This document shows, one piece after another, positions 9,132 through 16,552 of a DNA stretch of 64,000 nucleotides; the first letter of the stretch is position 1; every line of letters starts with the position of its first letter. The notes below the pieces were generated by a model. That model searched no databases and was not told the DNA's origin. It worked only from the letters and a program-made list of their open reading frames with translations. The stretch covers positions 310,001-374,000 of the forward strand of contig NZ_FQWW01000005.1 of the NCBI RefSeq assembly GCF_900129795.1, in the 5' to 3' direction. Position numbers and translations under genes: made by a program. This stretch comes from Flavobacterium sp. CF108. Lineage in GTDB: Bacteria; Bacteroidota; Bacteroidia; Flavobacteriales; Flavobacteriaceae.

Positions 9132-10403
9132 ATGGAGAAAGAAAAGTTTATACACAACGGTGAAGTCTTATCGATTATAAAAGATTTAAAAGAACAGATT
9201 AAAGAGAAGAAAAAAACATTCTCAGATATTGTAGATGTAAATGGTAATCAATATGTCGATTTAGTTCAGGAAGGCGGCGGCGTTCTGGGTGTGGCATTGG
9301 TTGGATATGTCTATGTTTTGGAACAAATGGGAATTCGGTTTTTGAGTTTAGCCGGAACTTCTGCCGGAAGTATTAATACCATGCTGATGGCGGCTGCCGG
9401 ACCAATTGATATTACAAAGTCAGAATGGATTTTAGAATGTTTGTGCAATAAAAATTTATATGATTTTGTAGATGGCGATCAGGATGCGCGCGAATTTATT
9501 GACGCCTTATTGAGCGATGCAGGAAATCTTAAATTAGTTATTAAAGGCTGTCAGGTTGTAGATAATTTTAAAGATGATCTGGGATTAAATCCCGGTACTA
9601 ATTTTCATCAATGGATGACGAATTTGCTTTCGCAGAAAGGAATTAAAAATTATGGAGATTTAAAAGCGCTGCGCGAAAAAGGCGTTTCAGGCGACAATAA
9701 ATTATTTAGAATAATGGGACCAAAGCCAGAAGATAAAAAAGATTATACCAGACAAGATCATTGGAGCGAAATAGCTATAATAACCGCTGATATTACTACA
9801 GAAAGCAAAATTATTTTCCCTAAAATGATTGACTTGTTTTATTCTAATCCGGATGTTCAAAATCCAGCCGATTTTGTTAGGGCTTCCATGTCGATTCCGC
9901 TTTTCTTTACTCCATTTAGAATTAAAAATATTCCCGGCGGTATTGAAGCATGGAATAAATGGAACGAAGCAACATGCTTGCGCGCTTCGGTTCCTTCAGA
10001 AGTTATGTTTATGGATGGCGGAATAATTTCAAATTTTCCAATTGATATTTTTCATGAAAATATGAATGTTCCGGCGTCGCCTACTTTTGGCATAAAACTC
10101 GGATATGATAAAAATGAAACCAATAAAAACGAAAAAATCACCAATGTTATTAGCTCTATGTTTGACACGGCAAGATTTGGTTATGATTCAGAGTTTCTAA
10201 GAAAAAATCCCGATTTCAAAAATCTTATCGGATATATTGATACCGGAAACCACAACTGGCTGAATTTTAATCTTACCGATGATGCCAAAATTGATTTGTT
10301 CATTCGCGGCGCGCAAAAAGCAGCAGAGTTCTTAAATAAATTTGATTGGGAAGAATATAAAAAAATCAGAAAAGCCAAAAGCGAATATTACAAAACCGTT
10401 TAA
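9132..10403 (+). CDS. patatin-like phospholipase
   Basis: The product has 423 residues and no signal peptide, so it is probably cytoplasmic or delivered another way. Patatin-fold enzymes hydrolyse acyl chains of (phospho)lipids with a Ser-Asp dyad. Seen here are the oxyanion-hole glycines EGGGVLG (about 47-53), the nucleophile elbow GTSAG with Ser77, and the partner Asp295 in FMDGG. Residues after 300 form a lid/C-terminal region of unknown role. An N-terminal stretch of about 40 residues, partly charged helix, precedes the domain. It lies on the same strand behind an unrecognised gene (8248-8925) but across a terminator. No cyclic-nucleotide synthase or other defence partner is adjacent. Confidence 0.88.
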   Translation: MEKEKFIHNGEVLSIIKDLKEQIKEKKKTFSDIVDVNGNQYVDLVQEGGGVLGVALVGYVYVLEQMGIRFLSLAGTSAGSINTMLMAAAGPIDITKSEWILECLCNKNLYDFVDGDQDAREFIDALLSDAGNLKLVIKGCQVVDNFKDDLGLNPGTNFHQWMTNLLSQKGIKNYGDLKALREKGVSGDNKLFRIMGPKPEDKKDYTRQDHWSEIAIITADITTESKIIFPKMIDLFYSNPDVQNPADFVRASMSIPLFFTPFRIKNIPGGIEAWNKWNEATCLRASVPSEVMFMDGGIISNFPIDIFHENMNVPASPTFGIKLGYDKNETNKNEKITNVISSMFDTARFGYDSEFLRKNPDFKNLIGYIDTGNHNWLNFNLTDDAKIDLFIRGAQKAAEFLNKFDWEEYKKIRKAKSEYYKTV

Positions 10404-10433
10404 AAATAGTTGATTTGCAAATCATTAAAAATC

Positions 10434-10468
10434 AAAATCCTGAAAGTAGAATTTTCAGGATTTTTTTT
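10434..10468 (+). terminator. terminator after the patatin-like gene
   Basis: The stem AAAATCCTGAAA / TTTCAGGATTTT is followed by a run of T. Confidence 0.85.
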
Positions 10469-10494
10469 GCGGATTATTTTTTTTATTACATTTG
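10467..10494 (+). promoter_or_regulatory. predicted promoter of the lipoprotein gene at 10529
   Basis: TTG (10467-10469), 17 bases, TACATTTG (10487-10494) is a full match to the Bacteroidota promoter. The TTG box overlaps the T tract of the preceding terminator. Start codon 35 bases downstream. Confidence 0.6.
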
Positions 10495-10528
10495 AAGGCC
10501 TTTAATCTAATTTTAAACAAAAACCAAT

Positions 10529-11347
10529 ATGAAAAAAACGGCTATTTTACTTTCTGTAATGTGTGCTTCGGCATTTATTTATGTTTCATGCTCGAGCGAT
10601 GAAGTGGTCAATCAGGCAGACACAACAGCTGTCAGCGCATCTGTTGTAATTGACGCTATAAATGAAATGGACATTAAAACAGGATTGACTGTAACGAATA
10701 CAAATCCTGCTGCAAAACCATCTGAAACTTCTCCCGAAACTTGTGCCAATATTACGGTTACAACTCCAAACGGAACTGCTTACCCAAAAGTATTTACTGT
10801 TGATTATGGCACAGGCTGTACCATAAATCAAATTACAAGAAAAGGAAAACTAAAAATTACACTTTCTGGTCCGGTAATTACAACCGGAAGTAAAATGACG
10901 GTAGAAAGAATCGATTATTCTATAAACGGATATAAACTGGAAGGAACTATAGAATACACTAACTCAACTACTGTTGCAACTGTACCGCAATGGAGCAGAA
11001 AAGTAACAAACGGAAAATTTACAGATTTACTTGGAAGAGTTTTTACAAACTCAGGCACACACACCATAAAGCAAACTGCTGGTGTTGACACTCCGTACGT
11101 ATTAGAAGATAATATTTATGAAATGCCGGAAGGAACCCATACTGTTACTTCAGAAAAAGGAGGAACTTTGACTTTAACCGTGCAGGAAACCTTAGTTAAA
11201 AAATATTCTTGCGAGTATGTTTCTAAAGGAAAATTAAAAATTCAGGGCGGATTTTTAAACGGTGTTATTGATTATGGAAATAACGACTGCGACGCAAAAT
11301 ATACGTATACACATGAAAATGGAGCAACTTACACTTTAGCAATGTAA
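10529..11347 (+). CDS. hypothetical lipoprotein
   Basis: This 272-residue protein has a lipoprotein signal ending in YVSCSSDE, so Cys21 is the likely lipid anchor. The mature part is rich in Thr, Gly and beta-strand-like repeats (for example GKLKITLSGPV, later GKLKIQGGFLNGVIDYG). It has cysteines near residues 71, 90, 227 and 254 that could form disulfides. It ends with KYTYTHENGATYTL. This resembles the secreted beta-sandwich lipoproteins common in Flavobacteriia, but I cannot name a family. It is a single gene with a good promoter and terminator. Function unknown. Confidence 0.8.
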   Translation: MKKTAILLSVMCASAFIYVSCSSDEVVNQADTTAVSASVVIDAINEMDIKTGLTVTNTNPAAKPSETSPETCANITVTTPNGTAYPKVFTVDYGTGCTINQITRKGKLKITLSGPVITTGSKMTVERIDYSINGYKLEGTIEYTNSTTVATVPQWSRKVTNGKFTDLLGRVFTNSGTHTIKQTAGVDTPYVLEDNIYEMPEGTHTVTSEKGGTLTLTVQETLVKKYSCEYVSKGKLKIQGGFLNGVIDYGNNDCDAKYTYTHENGATYTLAM

Positions 11348-11374
11348 CTAATTCATTTTTAAAAAAATATAGAG

Positions 11375-11410
11375 ATCCCAATTTAGAAATAGATTGGGAT
11401 TTTTATTTTT
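11375..11410 (+). terminator. terminator
   Basis: The stem ATCCCAAT / ATTGGGAT with a 10-base loop is followed by TTTTATTTTT. Confidence 0.8.
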
Positions 11411-11482
11411 TAGAAAAATTAAACAGCTACTTATTTACATTCAAACTATTTTCTTTATTTTGCACCAAAATCCAATAAACTA

Positions 11483-12220
11483 ATGAAAAAATCAATTATT
11501 GCCTTTGCTGTCCTTGCACTACTTGCATCATGTGGCAAAAAAGAATCTGCTGCAGATAACTTACACCTTACAGGAAATATAAAAGGTTTAAAAACCGGAA
11601 CTTTATATATTCAAAGAATCGTTGATACATCGCTTGTTGCTATCGACAGTGTCAAAATTGACGGAAATGCATCTTTTGAAAGAGATATCAAATTAGAATC
11701 TCCAGAAATGCTTTATCTGTTTTTGGATCGCGGCGTAACAAATTCTTTAGACAATAATATTTTATTCTTTGCAGAACCAGGAACTATTAATATTGACACC
11801 AATTTAGATAGTTTCATCAATAGTGCAAAAATTACCGGATCTAAAAATCAGGAATTATTTGAAGAATACAAAAAAGTAAATTCTCGTTTTATTGATGAGA
11901 ACCTAACAATGGTTGAAGCAAGATTTAAAGCTATTAAAAGACAAGATCAAAAAGCAATTGACAGTATTGACGCAAAACAACAGTCAAATATTAAAAGAAA
12001 ATATTTGTACGCTACAAACTTTGCCATTAACAATAAAGATCACGAGGTATCGCCTTATATTGCTTTAGCAGAGATTTATGACATCAACATCAAATTCCTT
12101 GATACGATTCAAAAATCAATGACTCCAAAAGTAGCACAGTCGCTTTACGGAAAAAAGCTTACTAAATATGTCGCTGACATTAAAAAAGAAGAACAAAAAA
12201 CTCCTGCAGCAGCAGAGTAA
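11483..12220 (+). CDS. DUF4369-containing lipoprotein
   Basis: The product has 245 residues. The signal peptide ends in LLASCGKKES (lipobox, Cys17). Residues about 28-125 resemble DUF4369 (LTGNIKGLKTGTLYIQRI, IDSVKIDG, ESPEMLYLFLDRG), a domain normally found in front of a TlpA/ResA thioredoxin domain in Bacteroidota. Here the C-terminal 100 residues are charged and helical, with no CxxC motif, so the thioredoxin part is absent. The role is unknown; a periplasmic or outer-membrane lipoprotein is the supported statement. It ends in an Ala/Glu tail and converges on the DUF5362 gene across a shared terminator. Confidence 0.82.
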   Translation: MKKSIIAFAVLALLASCGKKESAADNLHLTGNIKGLKTGTLYIQRIVDTSLVAIDSVKIDGNASFERDIKLESPEMLYLFLDRGVTNSLDNNILFFAEPGTINIDTNLDSFINSAKITGSKNQELFEEYKKVNSRFIDENLTMVEARFKAIKRQDQKAIDSIDAKQQSNIKRKYLYATNFAINNKDHEVSPYIALAEIYDINIKFLDTIQKSMTPKVAQSLYGKKLTKYVADIKKEEQKTPAAAE

Positions 12221-12224
12221 TACA

Positions 12225-12258
12225 TAAAAAAACGCCCTGAAATTCAGGGCGTTTTTTT
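12225..12258. terminator. bidirectional terminator between convergent genes
   Basis: The long stem AAAAAAACGCCCTGA / TCAGGGCGTTTTTTT has a 2-base loop and T tracts on both strands. It serves the genes ending at 12220 (+) and 12281 (-). Confidence 0.88.
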
Positions 12259-12280
12259 ATGCTTAAATTCTGAGAAAAAA

Positions 12281-12739
12281 TTATCTTGCTAAAAGCCCTC
12301 CTAAAGCAGCAAATACAATTATTAGTCCATATAAAGACAACAATATAATCGTAAAAATTCCGACGAATTTGTAATGAGATTTTAAGTACCCAAATGATGC
12401 TGTTAAGGCTTCTGAATCATTCTCTTTAAAAGCTCTTTTTCCATTTGAACCAAACTTAAATAAATAATAAACTGGGAAGAAATAAATAGCAGCAAGTAAT
12501 AAATAAACAAAACTTATAATTGCGCCAAAAGAACCGCCGTAAATCCCCATTCCTGGTACTGTACTTGCCATCGTAGAGAAAATTGCTCCTGCAAAAATTG
12601 CAATAATCACTAAAAAAGCAATTCCTATAAAACCCATAATAGCCAAGAAATAAGCCCACTTAGTAGCTTCTCTTAAAAAGTCTTTTGCAGTTGAGTCGAG
12701 CTGCATCTCAAATTTTTCAAATACTGAGGTTTCTTCCAT
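12281..12739 (-). CDS. DUF5362 family membrane protein
   Basis: The protein has 152 residues: a soluble N-terminal stretch, hydrophobic segments at about 28-53, 65-92 and 128-150, and a charged cytoplasmic loop GSNGKRAFKENDSEAL between the last two. This arrangement matches DUF5362, a small Bacteroidota inner-membrane family of unknown function. It is monocistronic, with a promoter-like element 25 bases upstream. The start at MEETSVFEKFEM fits the family pattern of a short acidic N-terminus. Confidence 0.8.
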   Translation of the reverse strand: MEETSVFEKFEMQLDSTAKDFLREATKWAYFLAIMGFIGIAFLVIIAIFAGAIFSTMASTVPGMGIYGGSFGAIISFVYLLLAAIYFFPVYYLFKFGSNGKRAFKENDSEALTASFGYLKSHYKFVGIFTIILLSLYGLIIVFAALGGLLAR

Positions 12740-12764
12740 TTTTTATATGTTTTTGGTTAAGAAA

Positions 12765-12772
12765 CAAACATA
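12765..12772 (-). promoter_or_regulatory. predicted -7 element of the DUF5362 gene
   Basis: The minus strand reads TATGTTTG, a full TAnnTTTG match, 26 bases before the start codon. No properly spaced TTG was seen. Confidence 0.45.
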
Positions 12773-12893
12773 AGGAAATTATATTACAATTATACTTTTA
12801 ACACCATTGTGGTTTGTAGCCCCAAACTTGAATACTAAAACTTATTATTGCCAACAGTTTCAAATACTATAAACTAAAAGGTTTTCCGCAATC

Positions 12894-12999
12894 TTGTCAT
12901 TTCGACTGAAAGGAGAAATCGCACTAGTGGCTCGACAAAGATTGGCGACTTTCGTTACGGAGTTTCTTGTGCGATTTCTCCTTTCAGTCGAAATGACAA
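12894..12999. repeat. 106-base element with 31-base perfect inverted repeats
   Basis: The left arm 12894-12924 (beginning TTGTCATTTCGACTGAAAGG) and the right arm 12969-12999 are exact reverse complements over 31 bases and flank a 44-base spacer. There is no T tract and no gene inside. The form is that of a dispersed palindromic (REP/MITE-like) element rather than a terminator. Confidence 0.8.
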
Positions 13000-13109
13000 A
13001 TACTTTGCGTTGTTTCTGAATCGATAAAAATATAATACTCCGTAAATCTAAAAATGAAAATTGGAATTTAGAGTTTGAAATTTAAAAAAATTGGAATTTT
13101 TCAGGCATA

Positions 13110-13140
13110 AAAAAACCATCACAATCTGTGATGGTTTTTT
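13110..13140 (-). terminator. terminator of tRNA-Thr copy 1
   Basis: AAAAAACCATCACA / TGTGATGGTTTTTT has a 3-base loop and lies directly after the tRNA 3' end on the minus strand. Confidence 0.85.
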
Positions 13141-13141
13141 G

Positions 13142-13215
13142 AGCCGATAGAGGGACTCGAACCCACGACCTGCTGATTACAAATCAGCTGCTCTAGCCAG
13201 CTGAGCTACATCGGC
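13142..13215 (-). tRNA. tRNA-Thr(TGT), copy 1
   Basis: A 74-base cloverleaf is visible on the minus strand. The acceptor stem GCCGATG pairs with TATCGGC, the D arm reads GCTCAGCTGGCTAGAGC, and the anticodon stem GCTGA/TCAGC has loop TTTGTAA, giving anticodon TGT, which reads ACA (Thr). The T loop is TTCGAGT. CCA is not encoded. The second pair of the T stem (GTGGG/CCCTC) is a T-T mismatch. It has its own promoter (13230-13259) and terminator. Confidence 0.96.
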
Positions 13216-13229
13216 CTATTTTACGGGTG

Positions 13230-13259
13230 CAAAGATAAAATTGTTTTTTATATTTCCAA
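13230..13259 (-). promoter_or_regulatory. promoter of tRNA-Thr copy 1
   Basis: The minus strand reads TTG (13257-13259), 19 bases, TATCTTTG (13230-13237), then the tRNA 15 bases on. Copy 2 has the same boxes at the same spacing, which supports the call. Confidence 0.75.
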
Positions 13260-13286
13260 AAATAATTTCACACCTCTCTCTATAAT

Positions 13287-13320
13287 TAAAAAAACCATCA
13301 CATTTCTGTGATGGTTTTTT
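13287..13320 (-). terminator. terminator of tRNA-Thr copy 2
   Basis: AAAAAACCATCACA / TGTGATGGTTTTTT has a 4-base loop, nearly identical to the copy 1 terminator. Confidence 0.85.
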
Positions 13321-13324
13321 GTTG

Positions 13325-13398
13325 AGCCGATAGAGGGACTCGAACCCACGACCTGCTGATTACAAATCAGCTGCTCTAGCCAGCTGAGCTACATCGGC
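13325..13398 (-). tRNA. tRNA-Thr(TGT), copy 2
   Basis: This copy is identical over all 74 bases to copy 1, 183 bases away in direct orientation, with the same anticodon TGT and the same T-stem T-T mismatch. The duplication includes promoter, tRNA and terminator, while spacer bases have diverged. Confidence 0.96.
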
Positions 13399-13411
13399 CT
13401 CATTACGGGTG

Positions 13412-13441
13412 CAAATATAAAGCGGTTTTTCGTTTTCCCAA
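13412..13441 (-). promoter_or_regulatory. promoter of tRNA-Thr copy 2
   Basis: The minus strand reads TTG (13439-13441), 19 bases, TATATTTG (13412-13419), 14 bases before the tRNA. Confidence 0.75.
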
Positions 13442-13474
13442 AATAAATTTGCACTTTTTTACACTTTTTTTTGC

Positions 13475-13741
13475 TTACAATGCGTTGATTTTTTCAATCA
13501 ATTGATTAGCAGTTTGTTCTAATTCAACATTGATTTGTTTGAAGTGTGCTTTTTTATTTTCAACGTTTTTAGCGTTAACTTTTGTAATCAAAGTATCAAA
13601 TGCAGCGATAGCCTCATCGATTAAAGCATTCGTTTCTGGAGTAGGATTTCCTGTTGTAGACATCTCAAACAAGTAAACTGCCTCAATAATATCTCCTAAT
13701 ACAAAATTGATGTCTTTCTTTAAATTCTTAACGTTTGCCAT
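13475..13741 (-). CDS. small helical protein of unknown function
   Basis: The start is set at MANVKNLKKDINFV (88 residues), because a full TAnnTTTG element at 13769-13776 lies between this ATG and the alternative upstream ATG at 13771. The protein is soluble and predicted helical throughout (NFVLGDIIEAVYLFEM, then NKKAHFKQINVELEQTANQLIEKI near the end, given here in two parts). It has no cysteines or signal peptide. It looks like a conserved Bacteroidota small protein, but I know no function. It is a separate transcription unit next to manA. Confidence 0.75.
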   Translation of the reverse strand: MANVKNLKKDINFVLGDIIEAVYLFEMSTTGNPTPETNALIDEAIAAFDTLITKVNAKNVENKKAHFKQINVELEQTANQLIEKINAL

Positions 13742-13768
13742 TTTTATTATAATTTTAATTTGCGTCTG

Positions 13769-13776
13769 CAAAAATA
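13769..13776 (-). promoter_or_regulatory. predicted -7 element of the small helical protein gene
   Basis: The minus strand reads TATTTTTG, a full TAnnTTTG match, 28 bases before the chosen ATG. Confidence 0.45.
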
Positions 13777-13798
13777 CACATAATCTTTAGATTACGTG

Positions 13799-14770
13799 CT
13801 ATGAAATGTAAATTTCTAAAATTGAAGCTTTTCCGCTTAAATTAAATGCATTTATCGCAGCTGGAACTAAAACGGTATCTCCTTTTATATAAGTATGTTT
13901 AAATCCGTCGTATTCAATTTCAAAACTTCCTTCAATACACATATAAACCGTAAATGTTTTGCCAGATTTAGAAACTTGTACTTTACCATCTAACGGAATA
14001 AGGTTTGTTGTGAAATAAGGACAATCTACAACTACGTTTGAAGTATTTGCTTTTGAATCGTATTTCTTCTGCGTATCAACTTTATTATAGTTAATTGCAT
14101 CAAGTGCTAAATCTACATGCAGTTCTCTTTTATTTCCCTGAGCATCTACACGATCAAAATCATATAAACGGTAGGTAATATCCGATGTCTGCTGAATTTC
14201 GGCAACCACCAAACCGGCACCAATAGCATGAACAGTTCCTGTTTCTAAAAAGAAAACGTCTCCAGCTTTTGCCTTTACACCATCTAAAATAGAAACCAAA
14301 GTATTATCCTGTAAATGTTTTAAATATTCCTCTTTACTGGAGTTTTCTTTAAAACCAACAATAATTCTAGAATCAGTATCAGCCTGCATTACGTACCACA
14401 TTTCGGTTTTACCAAATGAGTTGTGACGTTCTTTTGCCAATTTATCGTTTGGATGAACCTGAATCGAAAGATCTTCGCGTGCATCTAAATATTTAAAAAG
14501 TAATGGAAACTGTTTTCCAAAACGCTCGTAAACTCTTGTTCCTAAAATTTCATTTGGAGTTTCATCAATAAGCTCCATTAACGATTTCCCTTTTAAGTCT
14601 CCGTTAGCAACAGTACTTACATCTCCTTCTACTGTAGACAATTCCCAGCTTTCACCAGTGATTTTAGAAGTGATTGGTTTGTTTAATAATGTTTTTAATT
14701 TCTCTCCACCCCAAATTCTTTCTTTCAGGATTGGTTCAAATTGAAGCGGATATAATTTTTCTGGTTTCAT
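13799..14770 (-). CDS. manA: mannose-6-phosphate isomerase, class I
   Basis: This 323-residue cupin enzyme interconverts fructose-6-P and mannose-6-P in the cytoplasm, supplying GDP-mannose and GDP-fucose. Seen are the N-terminal IWGGEKL, the zinc-binding SIQVHPND with KTEMWYVM, and the second metal/active-site region GTVHAIGAGLVVAEIQQTSD followed by YRLYDFDR. The length fits the short bacterial type I enzyme (about 320 residues). The gene stands between an unrecognised small gene and the bcp gene. It could feed the fucosyltransferase-containing polysaccharide locus further right, but that link is inference. Confidence 0.93.
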   Translation of the reverse strand: MKPEKLYPLQFEPILKERIWGGEKLKTLLNKPITSKITGESWELSTVEGDVSTVANGDLKGKSLMELIDETPNEILGTRVYERFGKQFPLLFKYLDAREDLSIQVHPNDKLAKERHNSFGKTEMWYVMQADTDSRIIVGFKENSSKEEYLKHLQDNTLVSILDGVKAKAGDVFFLETGTVHAIGAGLVVAEIQQTSDITYRLYDFDRVDAQGNKRELHVDLALDAINYNKVDTQKKYDSKANTSNVVVDCPYFTTNLIPLDGKVQVSKSGKTFTVYMCIEGSFEIEYDGFKHTYIKGDTVLVPAAINAFNLSGKASILEIYIS

Positions 14771-14835
14771 AATTTTTTAAGTTTTCGGCTAATATCTATA
14801 TTAATTAAACAATGATGTAATACTATTTTCTAAAT

Positions 14836-15294
14836 CTACAATACTAATTCTTTTATTATTTCCAACGCTTTCGGGATATGTTTTGCGGCATTCATACTAT
14901 CAAAAATATAAATAACCACTCCGTTTCTGTCAATAATAAAAGTTACTCTTCCCGGTAAAAGTCCGAACAGATTATTTTTCACACCAAAAAGCTGTCTCAA
15001 TTTTTTATCCTGATCAGAAAGTAAAATGAATGGCAGTTTGTGTTTATTGGCAAATTTATGATGCGATTTTACACTATCGGCACTTATACCAATTACTTCT
15101 GCACCTAAAGCTGCAAAATCTTCGTATTGATCTCTAAAGCTGCAAGCTTCTGTCGTACAGCCTGGTGTATTATCTTTTGGGTAAAAATAAATCACTAAAG
15201 GTTTTCGTCCTAAAACATTTTTGCTTTCAAAAACTTCTCCGTGACTATCTTTTGCAGTAAAATTCGGAACTATATCTCCTATTTTTAATGACAT
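14836..15294 (-). CDS. bcp: thioredoxin-dependent peroxiredoxin (Bcp/PrxQ)
   Basis: The protein has 152 residues and reduces peroxides in the cytoplasm with thioredoxin as electron donor. The peroxidatic Cys46 and resolving Cys51 are in DNTPGCTTEACSFRD, the two-Cys spacing typical of PrxQ. YFYPKDN and the end region GRVTFIIDRNG are also family features. It follows queD with only three bases between, so it is the last gene of the idi-queD-bcp operon. Confidence 0.94.
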   Translation of the reverse strand: MSLKIGDIVPNFTAKDSHGEVFESKNVLGRKPLVIYFYPKDNTPGCTTEACSFRDQYEDFAALGAEVIGISADSVKSHHKFANKHKLPFILLSDQDKKLRQLFGVKNNLFGLLPGRVTFIIDRNGVVIYIFDSMNAAKHIPKALEIIKELVL

Positions 15295-15297
15295 TTA

Positions 15298-15708
15298 TTA
15301 TTCTCCTTTATAAGTTACAAAATTGCGGTCCGTTTCATAAAGCACGATTTCTAAATCAAAATCGGGCTGAATTCTTTTTCTAATTTTATTCCATATCACA
15401 ACCGCAATATTTTCTGCAGTTGGATTCAAATCCTGAAATTCCGGAACGTCCAGATTCAGGTTTTTGTGATCAAACGGATTTTCTACTTCTTCGCGTATAA
15501 TATCCGCTAATACTTTCACATCTAAAACAAAACCAGTTTCCGGGTCAATTTTTCCTGTAACACTTACTGTTAAACCATAATTATGACCATGAAAATTGGG
15601 ATTATTGCATTTTCCAAAAACGGCATTGTTTTTTTCTAATGACCAATCTTTCCTGTGCAATCGATGTGCAGCATTAAAATGCGCTTTTCTTGATATGGTT
15701 ACTCTCAT
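15298..15708 (-). CDS. queD: 6-pyruvoyl-tetrahydropterin synthase / 6-carboxytetrahydropterin synthase (QueD)
   Basis: The product has 136 residues. The zinc histidines His15 (FNAAHRL), His40 and His42 (NFHGHNYGL) and the catalytic Cys34 (FGKCNN) are all present, with ENPFDHKNLN and PTAENIAV later. QueD makes 6-carboxytetrahydropterin on the route to queuosine; some homologues make biopterin precursors. No queC or queE is adjacent, so the pathway is inferred from the family. Middle gene of idi-queD-bcp. Confidence 0.92.
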   Translation of the reverse strand: MRVTISRKAHFNAAHRLHRKDWSLEKNNAVFGKCNNPNFHGHNYGLTVSVTGKIDPETGFVLDVKVLADIIREEVENPFDHKNLNLDVPEFQDLNPTAENIAVVIWNKIRKRIQPDFDLEIVLYETDRNFVTYKGE

Positions 15709-15729
15709 TTAGGTCTTTGGTTGGTTTGG

Positions 15730-16257
15730 TTATAATTTATGGTCTTCGAGATAATGATCAAATTCATCAAAAATTATCTTGAACCATACGGTATAAATAT
15801 CGGGCTGTTTTTCAATATCTGCTTTAACATCTTCAATACTCATCCATTTCCAGTCTTCTACTTCATCCGGATTTATATTGGGTTCTTCATTATAATAGCC
15901 AATCATGACGTGATCTAATTCATGCTCCGTTAAACCATTATCAAAAGGAGCTTTATAAATAAAATGAAACAACTCTTTTAGCTCTGCTTTAAAACCCATT
16001 TCTTCAAACAATCTTCGGCTTCCGGCTTCAATATTCGTTTCACCTTCGCGCTGATGACTACAGCAAGTATTTGTCCACAGTAAAGGAGAATGGTATTTAT
16101 GATGAGCGCGCTGCTGCAGCATAATCTCATTTTTATTATTTAAAATAAAAACCGAAAATGCACGATGTAAAAGTGCTTTTTCATGTGCTTCTAATTTTGG
16201 CATTAAGCCAATTTGTTCATCGTTTTGATTAACTAATATTACGTTTTCTTCTGTCAT
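15730..16257 (-). CDS. idi: isopentenyl-diphosphate delta-isomerase, type 1
   Basis: This 175-residue Nudix-fold enzyme interconverts IPP and DMAPP for isoprenoids (quinones, carotenoids, undecaprenyl phosphate). Seen are the catalytic cysteine region LLWTNTCCSHQREGE (Cys65/66), the Nudix-like stretch EAGSRRLFEEMGF, and the second active-site region NGLTEHELDHVMIG with its essential Glu. The length fits the short bacterial form. It is the first gene of an operon with queD (21 bases) and bcp, with a promoter element just upstream. Confidence 0.94.
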   Translation of the reverse strand: MTEENVILVNQNDEQIGLMPKLEAHEKALLHRAFSVFILNNKNEIMLQQRAHHKYHSPLLWTNTCCSHQREGETNIEAGSRRLFEEMGFKAELKELFHFIYKAPFDNGLTEHELDHVMIGYYNEEPNINPDEVEDWKWMSIEDVKADIEKQPDIYTVWFKIIFDEFDHYLEDHKL

Positions 16258-16274
16258 AGGGTGTATTGATGAAA

Positions 16275-16282
16275 CAAAAATA
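16275..16282 (-). promoter_or_regulatory. predicted -7 element of idi-queD-bcp
   Basis: The minus strand reads TATTTTTG, a full TAnnTTTG match, 18 bases before the idi ATG. Confidence 0.45.
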
Positions 16283-16517
16283 CGAAAAAAGAAATGGCTA
16301 TAAAATCCTAGAAAACATTGTGAAAAGTTTAACTACTGATTACTTTTCATAATATTTTGATTCACAGCAAACTATGTTTTGTTTCAGATCAAAAATCCTC
16401 TAAAAATAAGATATAAAAACTACAGGTGTTTGTTTTACGTAAATAATAAAAAGTTAAAACATACTTAAATATATCTGAATTGTAATATAGGCGACATTTC
16501 TAAGCAAAATCTCATCG

Positions 16518-16525
16518 TATCTTTG
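16518..16525 (+). promoter_or_regulatory. predicted -7 element of msrB-msrA
   Basis: TATCTTTG, a full TAnnTTTG match. The transcript start would be near 16532, which favours the second ATG (16553) of msrB. The rest of the 280-base divergent gap shows nothing else. Confidence 0.5.
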
Positions 16526-16552
16526 AAATTCAGATAAATGATCCAAAAATTT

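Larger units (their letters stand above)
12740..13141. other. 402-base gene-free stretch
   Basis: No coding region is supported between the DUF5362 gene and the first tRNA. The stretch holds the DUF5362 promoter element, a 106-base inverted-repeat element (12894-12999), scattered TTGGAATTT words near 13060-13100 and the tRNA terminator at 13110-13140. Confidence 0.7.

Noticed and set aside
9132..10403. Patatin-like protein as a CBASS (CapV) effector
   Set aside because: No cyclic-nucleotide synthase, Cap2/Cap3 or other CBASS gene is next to it; the 225-residue neighbour shows no nucleotidyltransferase motif.
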